Source of the DNA: Saccharomycopsis crataegensis
Lineage: Eukaryota > Ascomycota > Saccharomycetes > Ascoideales > Saccharomycopsidaceae
Assembly: GCF_037102585.1 (NCBI RefSeq)
Contig: NW_027043829.1
Location: 806,001 to 870,000 of the forward strand
DNA: 64,000 nt
Direction of reading: 5' to 3'
The notes below the pieces were generated by a model. It was not told the DNA's origin. It saw nothing but the letters and a program-made list of their open reading frames with translations, and did no database searches. Position numbers and translations under genes: made by a program. Positions 8,501 through 18,445 of this stretch are shown here, in pieces; the stretch's first letter is position 1, and every line of letters starts with the position of its first letter.

Positions 8501-10950
8501 GACAATATAGACATCAGAATGCTGGTAATGGCAACATTAATGGCCTGGCTGGAATCAGCTTTGATTCTGAGGGGAATTTACCATTATCGAATCCTGCCAA
8601 CTCTAAAAAGAGTACTCCTATTGTTCCTTTGCTTAGTGAACATAAAAGATCAATTTCTTATGCTTCGAGTATTAGTAGTAGTGATAGTGGTAATAACAAT
8701 AGTGGTTCAAACTTTTTGTTTAACAACAGCCATAACAGTGATGCAAAGAGTAATTCAATTAACCATAATAGCCCAACCACAGCTTGGTTTGAGAATTTAA
8801 TGAAACAGGAAAAATCAAATTCCGGATTAACAGGGTCTCCGAGAAGTAATAGTTTAGCTGCCCTTAATAACAATTTACTCTCCAATGACGTGGGTGGATC
8901 TCCGGTTCTCAAACCTTTGCATCGTTCTAATTCCCAAACCTCATTTGCATTGCTTGATGATGATATTTCCTTGAATAATCAAACTCCAAAAAATTTCGCA
9001 TTATTTAATCCACTGTCTTCAGCAGAAACAAGGAGGTTTGTTGGTACTCCGGATTACTTGGCGCCAGAAACTATTGAGGGCTTGGGTCAAAATGAGGCCA
9101 GTGATTGGTGGTCTTTGGGATGCATTTTGTTTGAGTTCTTATTTGGATATCCACCATTCCATGCCAATAATATTAATCAAGTTTTCGAAAATATTTTGAG
9201 TGGTAAAATTGAGTGGAGTGATTTAACAGAAGAAGAAATCCAGGAAATTTGCTCACCTGAGGCTAGAGATTTGATTGTGAGATTATTGAATGTTGACCCA
9301 AGGCAAAGATTGGGTAATAATGGTGCCATGGAAATTAAGCAACATATCTTTTTCAAGGAAATTGATTGGGAACGTCTATGGGATGAAGAGGCCTCTTTCA
9401 TCCCTGCTGTTGATAATGTTGAGAATACAGATTATTTCGATTCTAGGGGGGCTACAATGAATGCGGATATATATGACAAGGATGATGATGCGTTGGCAAT
9501 GGAAAATGACAAGCAATTACTGGAGTTATTTAAGCCCAATAATGAAAACTATGGCACAACACCAGCTGGGGTAGAAAATTGGCTCAATGACAATGAAGAT
9601 GATGCCAATATTGATAACCCTGCTGGTTGTGAAATTTTGGAGAGTGGTTATAATGGTAATAGCAGTAATAGCCAAAATTTGGGATCACCATCATTAGTTA
9701 AGCGCGAAAGACGGAAAAGCGCCAGGCTCAATGATTCTTCTGGCGAATTTGGATCTTTTCAGTATAGGAATCTTACTGCATTGGAAAAGGCTAATAAAGA
9801 TATTATCAACAGATTAAAATCAGAACATTTGGATCACAAGAATAATATTTCTAACTCTTCATCAGACTCAGTCAATACGAAAACAAGAGGATTTTCTTTC
9901 AGTTCCAGTTTGACAAACTCTCCTCATTCTGTTAAACCTCCGATATCCGCGGGAGCGAACATTGCATCACCTGCAAAATCCAGTTTTCCAGGTTTTGTTG
10001 GTCACTCTAATTCATTTCCTCTGAATCATAATGCAGGCTCTCCGATTTTGAAGCTTGATAAAACCAATAGCGCACATTCACTTAGTATTCAGGATGAGGC
10101 TCTTTTAAGTACTGAATCTTCTGGTAGAGCCAGTCCAATAAGTACGTTACAAAACTCTAAGCATGGAAGCGCTAGCTCTGATACCAAAGAAAATATCTCT
10201 TGTGAGAATACCGAATTCGCGGTACCTATGGTATATCCAAAGAATATGGCCAAGCTCTCTCCTGCAATTTTTGGACAGCAACCTAGTGGTAGCCCAACAT
10301 TAAAGCCTATCAATAGAGCTGCTATATATGGGAAAGCCTTTGCTGATGTCTCACCTTCGAGTTCAGATAATGAGGATTCTAGAAACTCTGCCATCTTGCG
10401 AATTAAGAGAAGGAGATCTAGACGGGTTGGCTCGCAGAATTCTAACAACAGTGTCAATATTAGTAAGATGGCTACTACATCTTTAGCTCATAAGCACTCA
10501 ATTTCCAGTACCGGCGAGGATTTGAAATTTAAATCGGTTGATGTTCTACTATGTGAGCCAATTCCTATTTTCAGATACTCTGCAAGAAAGATTTTGGCAA
10601 AGCTTGGTTGCAATGTGGTTGCTGTTGGTAGTGGTGATGAAATCGTTAGAAGAATTTCTGGCCAAGTTAAATTTGATATTATTTTGACCACTATCAAAGG
10701 TGAAAAACTCAGTTTGAATGATATTATCAGATTGATCAGATTTACTAATACCATCAATTCCAATACGCCAATAGTAGCATTAACTTCCTATTACAAGGAA
10801 GCAGTTGCTTTAAAGATATTTGATGATGTGATTGAAAAACCTGCAACGCCAGCAAAATTAGAACTGGTTTTGTCAAAATTTGTTTCCTCAAAATATGATA
10901 TTGCTTCTGATGCTGAAAGTATAATATCCGTTAACAGAGGTCCTGAATAG
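5572..10950 (+). CDS. RIM15: Rim15, PAS and AGC-kinase regulator of quiescence and nutrient stress
   Basis: Rim15 is the kinase that drives entry into stationary phase when TORC1, PKA and Pho85 signals fall. The 1792-residue length matches S. cerevisiae (1770). Domains in order: a PAS-like segment near 165-235; a C2HC zinc-finger-like motif near 375-395 (CNICERQVP then HSEIC); a kinase domain from about 823 with lysine in AIKVLKK near 853, HRDLKPDN near 946-953 and DFGLS near 966; a Ser/Asn-rich insert of about 180 residues; then FVGTPDYLAPE near 1155 and the rest of the kinase lobe. A receiver-like domain runs from about 1653 to near the end. The split activation segment and terminal receiver are diagnostic. 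The receiver has LTTIKG where a phospho-Asp would sit, a loss I recall also in the S. cerevisiae protein. Confidence 0.96.
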   Translation: MRKRNSFFFSSSTKKALKKRNKHKAKQKVRAVSGIPVSFADSSVDDNQNFETRSLNVEIGYDSDKDSESEGFNVDDLDDNYGDNGDYIEHGDPVQVSYRQLDFKQNVDLDRLRQTSVSPRQLVSMREARNADVNDALKGLLSPLIDTPETFDADFGRNEQEDLIRASSKNPTATLELDLDCNVKYLSKSWETFVGTSVRKIVNKPISKIIMGDDDDKDVFKRAIEIMNQDDASYRVRFIVAKNHITDYDDLESNKTGSSTSQEIEADLTLGESHLQLSPSSETSRTSSGSDLSTNDEFIELEGQGILIHDITTKEPTHSMWLLRPYIEHNFLIELPKGLAEILGFGADLFAAYLKYITDSGITDEISAPVPGQLFCNICERQVPCWWLERHSEICYAESKAESDLQIAHDNVMDHRNLINSIATLKVNDYKGLRIPIASDITTPNLITSRNLSTTLRFPFRTLHSLTELCDEAINIDPADFESDDEKPSKDTSKIEKEFNDIFEWHIPKSNDKAINTLIEDTEYICKTKAEAMLRVLNTQSYHEQLKNEVDGLVIRAVHDTVAKINEHLQGVNVNLANDTYSSPIIAAANTSSPDLIYNYMDKEVTPTVSSRATFEAFNSNINSRAPSVPSPLRNNSGCSMQRQPSSSSILSDRKSFYNMETDQLAESFKDISLLDSNKNGSTGSFKKPKDIINQPTPVPILPAQGSPRRPYSPGPIVSSPLTSIQRNNKSQNNLFLNSNDSSVFPKPNTANSLPLLLGGDGNNVNNVFLDYPRKDSEDGSHYSATPTNSLLAQQNANNKPPLSPLLISTFSGSKPAGPSIKDYEILKPISKGAFGSVYLARKKVNGEYFAIKVLKKSDMVAKNQVTNVKAERAIMMSQSNSPFVAKLFSTFQTRNYLFLVMEYLSGGDCASLLKVLGTLPEEWAKRYVAEIVVSVDDLHKKGIVHRDLKPDNFLIDSNGHLKLTDFGLSRMGLVGRQYRHQNAGNGNINGLAGISFDSEGNLPLSNPANSKKSTPIVPLLSEHKRSISYASSISSSDSGNNNSGSNFLFNNSHNSDAKSNSINHNSPTTAWFENLMKQEKSNSGLTGSPRSNSLAALNNNLLSNDVGGSPVLKPLHRSNSQTSFALLDDDISLNNQTPKNFALFNPLSSAETRRFVGTPDYLAPETIEGLGQNEASDWWSLGCILFEFLFGYPPFHANNINQVFENILSGKIEWSDLTEEEIQEICSPEARDLIVRLLNVDPRQRLGNNGAMEIKQHIFFKEIDWERLWDEEASFIPAVDNVENTDYFDSRGATMNADIYDKDDDALAMENDKQLLELFKPNNENYGTTPAGVENWLNDNEDDANIDNPAGCEILESGYNGNSSNSQNLGSPSLVKRERRKSARLNDSSGEFGSFQYRNLTALEKANKDIINRLKSEHLDHKNNISNSSSDSVNTKTRGFSFSSSLTNSPHSVKPPISAGANIASPAKSSFPGFVGHSNSFPLNHNAGSPILKLDKTNSAHSLSIQDEALLSTESSGRASPISTLQNSKHGSASSDTKENISCENTEFAVPMVYPKNMAKLSPAIFGQQPSGSPTLKPINRAAIYGKAFADVSPSSSDNEDSRNSAILRIKRRRSRRVGSQNSNNSVNISKMATTSLAHKHSISSTGEDLKFKSVDVLLCEPIPIFRYSARKILAKLGCNVVAVGSGDEIVRRISGQVKFDIILTTIKGEKLSLNDIIRLIRFTNTINSNTPIVALTSYYKEAVALKIFDDVIEKPATPAKLELVLSKFVSSKYDIASDAESIISVNRGPE

Positions 10951-11574
10951 CATTTTTCTCTTAATTTTTTTTTTGTCCATTTTATTATATTATAGCTTTA
11001 CTGTTTTGTTTTTGTTTTTTTCTATAGCTTTGTTTTCTTTTTAATGTTATTTTTTCAATTTGCTTCTTTGACTTTTTTTAGGGTTTTTGCTTTATTCTAT
11101 TTTGAAAAGAAATTACTTCTAGCTTTCCTTTTTAATCTTGATATTACTATTTCACCTTTCCTTGTGGTGACGTGAACTTTCTACTATGACGCCAACTAAG
11201 CTATGTAATCGAAATTATTGCAGTATATGATGATTTACGCTGGTGAATGAGCAAGAACTCCTGTAATCTCATTCTAGCATCGTTATGTCAAATGAATGAT
11301 ATCCCCTTTTTGTGCAAAGCACGTTGCTCTAATCGCACTCAAATATTTTTGTTGGATATCTGAAGCCACAAAAGGCAAACGATTGCTTGATATACAAAAC
11401 TTGGGCAATACATCAGAATACCATATTATTGCGGGTGGCGCTATCATTGAGGTTCTGGTTTTGACATTCGCTGATCGGAAACACCCTTTTTCAGACTGAC
11501 TCCTCTTTTTGTCTCCATCGGACTTATCGTCAAGCATAGACACAAATAGATATAGAATATTATTCACATTAATA
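10951..11574. other. Intergenic between RIM15 and LPL1
   Basis: The first 200 bases after the RIM15 stop are strongly T-rich, as in yeast 3' ends. The rest is the LPL1 promoter. Overlapping frames on both strands (11283-11567) show no recognisable protein and no conserved start. No RNA gene was seen. Confidence 0.6.
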
Positions 11575-13273
11575 ATGGCGGTCTCTATAAATGATAGTTC
11601 TGATGATATTTCTACTAAGTCAGGACATATCTTTGTTCTTGTTCATGGGTATGTATTACTATTGGGTCGTACCTTCTTTTTCTTCTCTTTTTGTGAGCGG
11701 ATCATATTCGGGATCATGGCATGAAACTGACATTCGATTGTTTTTTGACAGTCTTTGGGGCACTTATAAGCATGTTAACAGTATAGCGGCGTCTATTAAA
11801 CACGTATTAGGTGATACCGCTGACTCCGAGATTTGTATATTTCAGCCAAGGACTTCAACGTACTTCAAGACTTATGATGGCGTCCGAGTCATGGGAGATA
11901 GATTTTTGAAGGAATTATATGAGGAAATTTTGAATTTAAAGAAAGATAGAGGTATTTTGATTACAAAGATATCTATAGTTGGATATTCTTTAGGTGGTTT
12001 GGTCTCTAGATATATGATTGGGAAGCTCTATGAAGCAGGATTTTTTGAAAACATCGAACCGTACTTTTTCACTACATTCGCCACTCCCCATTTAGGCGTC
12101 AAATTTTTTGGCAGTTATCTGGGTCCTATTTTGAATTTCTTAGGTTCAAACTTTATAGGTACTAGTGGTAGAGACTTATTTATTAGAAATAAGATTTTGG
12201 TAGAATTGGGAGATAAGGAGGGCCCATACTTCAAAGCATTGAGAGCCTTTAAACAGAGATATTTATTATCAAATATTAGACACGATAGAACAGTTGCATT
12301 TTATACTTCATTCATCAGTGATGTATCTCCATTTGAGGATTGGAGTAAGGTCAAATTGCAATATTTAAATGGTATACCGGAAATTAAAGTAGGTGATAAA
12401 ATTGTTAAACCAAGAATTATTGACTTGAAAAATTCAAAGATCCGGCCAACTAACATGCCTTTACCACCACCAACACTTCTTAGTAGATTACGCTATATTG
12501 GGATATTGATATTGATTAGTTTCATTCTTCCGATTTGGTTTCCGGTTGTTTTTACGGCTAACTGTATTGGAACCACTCTTTCATATTTCAGGCTCACGTT
12601 CAGGCCGTTGGAGTTTGATAGTGCTAAAGAGTGGCTAAACTTGAAAATATATTTATTTGGTGAAAATCAGAAGCAGGAAATCAAGCCTACATCAGAACAT
12701 GGTGCAATTGATGAAGGCACTGTTGATGCCCCATTAAGTTTACACTCGGCGAAAACGAATGATAGCATCATCTCCAAAGAATTAGCTGGTTTTACAGAAG
12801 GTGCAATCGAAAATATGTTAGAGGCACCGCAAATGAATGAAGATCTTGAAACTGTTTCGAAATCATATGATAATGATACCATCTCAGTGGAGTCTGAGTA
12901 CAATTTCGTTGCTGGGGGAATTAATAACGAGGTGTTTATTGATATTCCAAAGCATGCCGAAGCTGCCGGTAAGCTCTTATCATATATTGATAGTGGTAAA
13001 AACAATGAGCTTGAATATCCACTTTTCAACAGAAGCAATCTAAAATCCTTACCGTTCGATGAAGAACGGGCAAAAATTAACAGAAATTTAAATTCTTTAC
13101 AGTGGTTCAAGATTGCTTCTTACGTTGATGCTTTCAATGCACATGATGGTATTGTGGCTAGAAGAGGGTTAAGATCTAGTCCTAGGGGATTTGCAACAAT
13201 ATACTTGTGGGCAGCATTGATTAAAGATCAATTGCCTAAGCTTAATTCTGCTCCAGAGGAATCTTTAATTTGA
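11575..13273 (+). CDS. LPL1: Lpl1-like lipid-droplet phospholipase, two exons
   Basis: Exons 11575-11648 and 11752-13273 join to encode 531 residues. Exon 1 starts at an ATG and ends in VLVHG. The intron starts GTATGT, has a CTGAC branch-like sequence at 11727-11731 and ends ACAG at 11751. Joining gives VLVHGLWGTYKHV, the expected oxyanion-side motif of DUF676/Lpl1 esterases, which confirms the splice. The nucleophile motif GYSLGG is followed by YMIGKLYEAGFF and TFATPHLGV. RTVAFYTSFISDVSPF and PRIIDLKN match Lpl1 as I recall it. A hydrophobic stretch lies near residues 280-310, and NAHDGIVARRG near the end should carry the catalytic His. Lpl1 acts on phospholipids at lipid droplets. Rog1-type paralogues are the alternative, but the motifs favour Lpl1. 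Confidence 0.88.
11649..11751 (+). other. Spliceosomal intron of LPL1 (103 nt)
   Basis: The 5' site is GTATGT, the branch-like sequence is CTGAC at 11727-11731 and the 3' site is ACAG. The intron splits a Gly codon. Its length is not a multiple of three. It has no stop in the frame of exon 2, so an unspliced transcript could be read from an ATG at 11591 into the lipase body. Confidence 0.85.
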
Positions 13274-13704
13274 GCAGAACCTTATTACAATTACAATTAT
13301 TGGTGTCTTCAGTTTTTATTTAGGTTTTTCTATAGAATAATAAGAACATATATTTTTATTTTAATTTTTGGTCATATCCTTTATTTTAGTGGTATTTTTA
13401 TTCTATGAATTCCCACAATCTTATCCACTCATGTTGAAGACGGTTTTGCAGAAAAAAAAAAAGAAAAAAAAAAAAAAACGGCCGGGTACTATGCGAAGAA
13501 TATAAAATCTTTTGAATCAAAAACGCTTCAATCAGAACATTACGATTTGTAATAAGAGGACGCCTTCTATTATTTGATTTTAGTGTGATATAAGAAGCAA
13601 TAACAGGGTGGGTCAAAAGCATTGAAAATAACAATACAAATATAAAATAGCTATAAAATAAAGTGGTGGGATAGATAAAGAAACACAAAATCCAATTCAG
13701 AAGC
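13274..13704. other. Intergenic between LPL1 and the haem lyase gene
   Basis: The gap holds the LPL1 3' region and the haem lyase promoter. It contains a long interrupted A-tract at about 13450-13478 followed by a GC patch (CGGCCGGG). Nothing gene-like is supported; the frame on the minus strand is A/T-tract sequence. Confidence 0.6.
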
Positions 13705-14634
13705 ATGTCAGACCAAGAGCTTAATCAAAATAGCAAATCAGCTCCATCAAGCTGTCCAGTTGACCATACGAAATTCCAGTCGCGGGACAATATGAATGAC
13801 AATAATAATAAGAAATCTTCATGGATGCCAAATCTCTCCTCATTGTTCTGGGCTTCTCCAGAAAGCTTGGGTACCCAAGACGTTTCAGCTTGTCCGGTGC
13901 ATATTCCAGGAAGCGGCGATACTTCCAAAGATGATGGCGCTGAGAAGTGTCCTGTTGATCCAAGTACAAGAGATGAATGGCTTAAAAATATGAAGCAGCA
14001 GGGAGGATCTGGTATGCCAAGTAATCATCCTACCATGAGTTACGATATTGAAGAACCAAAGAACAATAACAATAATGCAACCGATGGAAAGTCATGCTCG
14101 TCCAACGAGTTACCTGATGAACCAACATATAAAACCCAAGTGGATTTGCCAATTGCTCGTGAGGTCTCCTCAATACCGCGTACTGGAGAAGACAGTAATT
14201 GGGTATATCCATCTCAGAAGCAATTTTTTGAGGCCATGCAACGTAAAAATTGGAACCCCGAAGCTTCGGACATGAAGACCGTTGTTCCTATTCATAATGT
14301 TGTCAATGAAAGGGTTTGGAGACTTATTCAGATGTGGGAAAATGGTCAAGGAGGAGATCAGTGTGGGGGAATTCAATTGACGAGCTTCAAAGGTAAATCT
14401 AAAAAATTGACTCCAAGAGCTAGATGGAGACTACTTTGGGGCTATGAACGACCATTCGATAGACACGATTGGATCGTCAATAGATGTGGTAAAGATGTTG
14501 AATATGTGATTGATTTCTACTCTGGAAAACAGGATCCAAATTCAAAGTCCCCAGCTTTCTTTTTAGATGTCAGACCAAAGTTGAATAGCTTTGAAGGTTG
14601 GAGGCTAAGAATTTCTAAAGCCTTGGGACTTTAA
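13705..14634 (+). CDS. CYT2: Mitochondrial cytochrome c/c1 haem lyase, CYT2-like
   Basis: Holocytochrome c synthases attach haem covalently to apocytochromes in the mitochondrial intermembrane space. The 309-residue product has three CPV haem-regulatory motifs in its N-terminal third (CPVDHTKF, CPVHIPG, CPVDPS). The conserved core follows: REVSSIPRTGE, NWVYPSQKQFFEAM, VVPIHNVVNERVW, LTPRARWR, PFDRHDWIVNRCG and FFLDVRPKLNSFEGWR. The HDW histidine is the family's haem-binding residue. The IPRTG and DMKTVVPIHN features fit the cytochrome c1 lyase Cyt2 better than Cyc3, which reads differently there, but paralogue choice is by memory. It is longer than S. cerevisiae Cyt2 (224) because of the N-terminal extension with extra CPV motifs. 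It is convergent with TIM10. Confidence 0.87.
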   Translation: MSDQELNQNSKSAPSSCPVDHTKFQSRDNMNDNNNKKSSWMPNLSSLFWASPESLGTQDVSACPVHIPGSGDTSKDDGAEKCPVDPSTRDEWLKNMKQQGGSGMPSNHPTMSYDIEEPKNNNNNATDGKSCSSNELPDEPTYKTQVDLPIAREVSSIPRTGEDSNWVYPSQKQFFEAMQRKNWNPEASDMKTVVPIHNVVNERVWRLIQMWENGQGGDQCGGIQLTSFKGKSKKLTPRARWRLLWGYERPFDRHDWIVNRCGKDVEYVIDFYSGKQDPNSKSPAFFLDVRPKLNSFEGWRLRISKALGL

Positions 14635-15178
14635 ACTTGGACCTTTGTATTGTATGGTGTCATATTTGTTATTTGTTTATATCTATCGTTGTTTTTAATG
14701 TAGTTAAACTCTTGAGAATCATTGTTTAACTTACTGTTTTGTATATAGGATAATATTAATAGATCCCATTTTAAAAATGATAAAATAAAAAAATATAGAA
14801 AAACTGGAGAACAAATAGATATATTTTCTAGACTCTTTTGTACACATAGTTACAGGTGGAACATAATAATTATAAATCCTATATTATAGATCCAAAGATG
14901 CGACAATCTTCAATTCTATTTGATTTTCAATGTTTGGAAAGTATATATACATGTATGTATCATCAGATGAATAAGTAAATATCATGACTTTATCAATATC
15001 AACAAAAATCAACTTGGGTTTTGCCCACTGGTACATGAATTTTCATTGAATAGAAAGCCGCTTTGATATAGAAAGGGATAATATTGAGGCGGTGGGGTGG
15101 GGGAATAAAAAAATACAACTTCTTCATTTCTCATAACAACGTTTATTAATTCAAATTCATAATTCTTCCGTCATTAAT
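14635..15178. other. Convergent 3' region CYT2 / TIM10
   Basis: This 544-bp gap lies between two stop codons. It is AT-rich with TATGTA/TATATA efficiency-type elements and A-runs, as expected for back-to-back yeast polyadenylation regions. A GGTGGGGTGGGG patch occurs near 15091. No gene is supported. Confidence 0.6.
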
Positions 15179-15463
15179 TTAACGTCTACCTGGGAATTGG
15201 GAGCTGCCAATCTTTTGCATGTGTTCACCAACCTTGACATTGGTATCGAAATATTTAGCAACACATCTGTCAATACACAACCCTTCGTTCTTGTTAACGT
15301 CACCTTCACTGTAACCCTTGGATTTTTCAATACATTTGGTGTAACAAGTGTCAACTAATCTGTTGAACATGTCGGTAACCATATCCAATTCAGCTTCAGC
15401 AGCTTGGACTTTTTGTTCAGATGACAATTTTGGGGCACCGCCTCCGAGACCTAAGAATGACAT
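15179..15463 (-). CDS. TIM10: Tim10, small TIM chaperone of the mitochondrial intermembrane space
   Basis: Tim10 forms a hexameric ring with Tim9 that carries hydrophobic inner-membrane precursors across the intermembrane space to TIM22. The 94-residue product starts MSFLGLGGG and continues [21 protein letters not shown], nearly as in S. cerevisiae. It has the twin CX3C signature at C40/C44 and C63/C67, which forms two disulphides, followed by [13 protein letters not shown]. The loop between the two CX3C pairs is 18 residues, about two longer than the usual 16. Length and start agree with the family (93 in S. cerevisiae). Confidence 0.96.
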   Translation of the reverse strand: MSFLGLGGGAPKLSSEQKVQAAEAELDMVTDMFNRLVDTCYTKCIEKSKGYSEGDVNKNEGLCIDRCVAKYFDTNVKVGEHMQKIGSSQFPGRR

Positions 15464-16842
15464 TATTTGTTTATTATGTGATAAGACAAGGAAGAATTGA
15501 TTGGGTTGGGAAATCCAATTAAATTAATCAATAATATTTTCGAGCGAAAAGACCTATCGTGAGCACATCTACACACCCTTTTACTTTTCTCATTCAATTG
15601 AATAAAAAAGACAAAAAAAAAAAAAATTTTCCTCGCGCACCACGAAGTTTTGCCCCCCGTGCTTCTGTGCAATAACTGTATAGTACGTACAGTCTTACTG
15701 TTTGCTTATCATTATCACTGTGTGTAGGTAGTAAGCACTAGGGCGGCCAAAACTGATGGGTATCATTAGATGCTTCATTAGGAGGATTAGCTCAGGTGTT
15801 CGTTACAGGTTGGCTAGGTGTTTTGGGTTGGCATATTAGATGTCTTCTCTAGTGTTGTGTCTTTCTATTTCTGTGTAAATTACGGAGCCACAGGATCCTT
15901 AAGCGGTAGACTTTTCGTACAACAAGCTCCCTGGTGGTGCTGTCCGTTATATTTTGGTCTAACTGTACGATCTATATCGGTTAAGGACACGATAAGGCAC
16001 TAATTGTAAGTACGCTGCGCGGTTAGTATTTGGCAATACAATACTTGCAACCGTGGTGGTATTTCCGGCGAGTTATAAAGAATAATAAGTAGGGATGAAG
16101 CAGAATAAAAGAAAGGTCTTTGGATGATACCGATGATTTCTCGGCGGTGTAGCAGCCATAATAATAACGGTGTCGTATACCGGCGATGCAAGTGGTTCAC
16201 AGGTACGTACATTATAACAACAATTATTCCGCTCTTCCAATCGTTGCTTTTTTATTTATTTTTTTATTTTTTATTTACTAAACAATGCGTAGCACTGCTT
16301 CTGTGATTAATGAGCCATCCTTGTCTCTGATTGGTGGAAACTGGTCATGTCAACAGAGCAGGGTTGAAGTGGCGTTTTTTCTCCAATAAGGGCCTGATCA
16401 GTGATAACGTCATAGCTACAGCGATATTCTTGTGACAGCCTTGCTCTGGCACATCAGACCACCAGGACCCATTGCAAAGACCCCACACCCGTAATAATTC
16501 AATGGTACAATAAAAGAAATTCCCAAATCAAAACAAAGAAAATTGGAAAAAAAAAAAAAAAAAAAAAAAAAAGAAACAGTGGAAAAAGAAACAGAAAGAA
16601 AAAAAAAAGCAAAGGGGGGATCATGCTGGGGCTATAAATAACGCATCTACACCTCTCCGCAATTCGGAATCTCTTTTGATTTCCTTTTTCCTTATTCTTG
16701 TTTTTTTTTTCTGTTACGCTGTTCGCCTTCACAAATAAATTTGCTATACAGCGCTGTGTCTTATCATTTACTATCGCTCACATACACTGTATTGTATTAT
16801 TATATTATATCACATTATACTATATCATCATAAACCCCAAAC
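15464..16842. other. Divergent promoter region TIM10 / arabinitol dehydrogenase
   Basis: This 1.38-kb region lies between divergent starts. It contains A-tracts at about 15617-15629 and 16543-16572, the palindromic patch GTACGTAC near 15685, a CCCCACACCC element near 16480, and a TATA box at 16633. The dehydrogenase appears to have the longer, inducible-type promoter with poly(dA) just upstream of TATA. Small frames on both strands are not supported as genes. Confidence 0.6.
16633..16640 (+). promoter_or_regulatory. TATA box of the arabinitol dehydrogenase gene
   Basis: TATAAATA matches the TATA consensus. It lies 203 bp before the ATG, with a pyrimidine-rich stretch (TTTTCCTTATTCTTG-like) between the two. 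A long A-tract lies just upstream. Confidence 0.5.
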
Positions 16843-17694
16843 ATGACCCAAAGTTTATTCCCAAAAATTACCGATATCGTTCCTTCTTTTAGATTGGACA
16901 ACAGATTAGCCATTGTCACTGGTGGTTCTGGTGGTTTGGCCACCGTTATTTCTAAAGCTTTGTTGGCCCAAGGTGCCTCAGTTGCTCTCGTTGATATGAT
17001 TCAAGAACGTGTTGATGTTTCTGCTGAAGAGTTGGCCGAGTGGGGTAGCTTTAACAAGATCCCATTGACCACCCCTGAAGGTGTCAACAAAATCTCTAGT
17101 TGGCAATGTAATGTTGCTGATGATGCTGAAGTTACCAAGGTCTTCAATGAAGTCAATGTCAAGCATGAAGCGGTTGCCGATTTGTTGATCCATACCGCCG
17201 GTTTCTGTCAAAACATTGACGCTTTGGATTATCCTGCTAAGAACGCCCAAAATTTGGTGAATGTCAACTTGATGGGCTCATTGTACTGTTCTCAAGCCAT
17301 TGCCAGAAACTTGGTTGCTGTTAACAAGCCAGGTTCTTTGATTCTTATTGGATCCATGTCTGGTGTTATTGTTAATGATCCACAACCTCAGGTTGCTTAC
17401 AATATGTCCAAAGCTGGTGTCATCCACTTGGTCAAATCCTTAGCTTGTGAGTGGGCTAAGCATGGTATCAGAGTCAATGCTTTATCTCCAGGTTATATCG
17501 CTACACCATTGACTAAGCAGGTCTTGTCTGGTAATGATGAACTTAAGCAAACATGGGAATCTAAGGTTCCAATGCACAGAATGGCTGACCCAAAAGAATT
17601 CGTCGGTACCATTTTGTACTTGGCTAATAGCGAAGCCTCAAGTTACACTACTGGTGAAAACATTATGGTTGATGGTGGTTATCAATGCTGGTAA
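16843..17694 (+). CDS. ARDH: NAD-dependent D-arabinitol 2-dehydrogenase (ribulose-forming), SDR family
   Basis: This is a short-chain dehydrogenase of 283 residues, the size of the Candida and Scheffersomyces D-arabinitol 2-dehydrogenases (about 281). The reaction is D-arabinitol + NAD+ to D-ribulose + NADH, used in pentitol turnover and osmolyte control. Visible features are the Rossmann motif TGGSGGLA at 26-33, Asp in ALVDM (NAD preference), the catalytic triad S173, Y186 and K190 (GSMSG, then YNMSK), and LSPGYIATPLT followed by PMHRMADPKEFVG and VDGGYQCW at the C-terminus. The ends and the NDPQPQ loop match the arabinitol dehydrogenases as I recall them. A sorbose reductase (Sou1-like) is the closest alternative. 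The strongly biased codon use (GGT, GCC, TTG) suggests high expression. Confidence 0.88.
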   Translation: MTQSLFPKITDIVPSFRLDNRLAIVTGGSGGLATVISKALLAQGASVALVDMIQERVDVSAEELAEWGSFNKIPLTTPEGVNKISSWQCNVADDAEVTKVFNEVNVKHEAVADLLIHTAGFCQNIDALDYPAKNAQNLVNVNLMGSLYCSQAIARNLVAVNKPGSLILIGSMSGVIVNDPQPQVAYNMSKAGVIHLVKSLACEWAKHGIRVNALSPGYIATPLTKQVLSGNDELKQTWESKVPMHRMADPKEFVGTILYLANSEASSYTTGENIMVDGGYQCW

Positions 17695-18374
17695 GCTCAG
17701 TAATGGCTCAAGGTTTTGGTTTTTCTCATCCTGCATTTTATACCTATAGATACAAATATGTAATGGAAGAGGTGGAACCGTAAAAGTGCTTGTTTTGTTC
17801 TAATCTCGTGTGTTTGATTTTCCTGCTTTTTCAGTGGCATTTGTGGTTTGTTTGTTTTTTTCACTGAATTTTTTTTTCTCATTTATATTTTACAACTGTA
17901 ACTTGTTTGCTATTCTAATTAATCTTATATATGCTAATCTTTAAAAATCTATCAAACATTCACTCATTTCTTTAGGCATTATAGTATATTTTGAGGAAGT
18001 GAAAGTTACCCATCGGTTTTGTTTATTTTCACACTGTATTTATTGAAGATTAGGATTGAGAATATTATATTATACTAAATTTTACATTGATAGCTATCAA
18101 TACTATAGTATTTTCAGGCATCTTATACCAAACTAAAATAATACTTTGTCTTAACCACACACATTATTATAACAGGCAATAACTAGTGATAGAAAAAAAA
18201 AGGAAATTTAATACAAACTATGTAACTTCTCATCAACATGATTCCGAATTTCAGAAATCTGTATGTTATATCGGCCTTGAATTATTTGACATATTAAAAG
18301 TATGATAATGCTGGAGTTACAGATTATAAAAAAATTAGAAGTTGTAATAATAACAGGTTCGTTAAACCAAAAGA
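17695..18374. other. Intergenic between arabinitol dehydrogenase and tRNA-Gly
   Basis: This is AT-rich DNA with T-runs just after the dehydrogenase stop, then unremarkable sequence with repeated ATTATA-like words around 18060-18075. No gene is supported. Confidence 0.55.
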
Positions 18375-18445
18375 TGCGTAGACCGGGAATCGAACCCGGG
18401 GCTCAACTATGGCAAAGTTGAATTTTACCACTAAACCATCCACGC
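18375..18445 (-). tRNA. tRNA-Gly (GCC anticodon)
   Basis: Read on the minus strand, the 71-nt gene starts GCGTGGATGGTTTAGTGG and carries TTGCCAT, which places a GCC anticodon in the loop. The B box and T-arm read GGGTTCGATTCCC. The acceptor arm pairs GCGTGGA with TCTACGC with one G-U. The sequence is close to S. cerevisiae tRNA-Gly(GCC). There is no intron, and CCA is not encoded. Confidence 0.97.
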
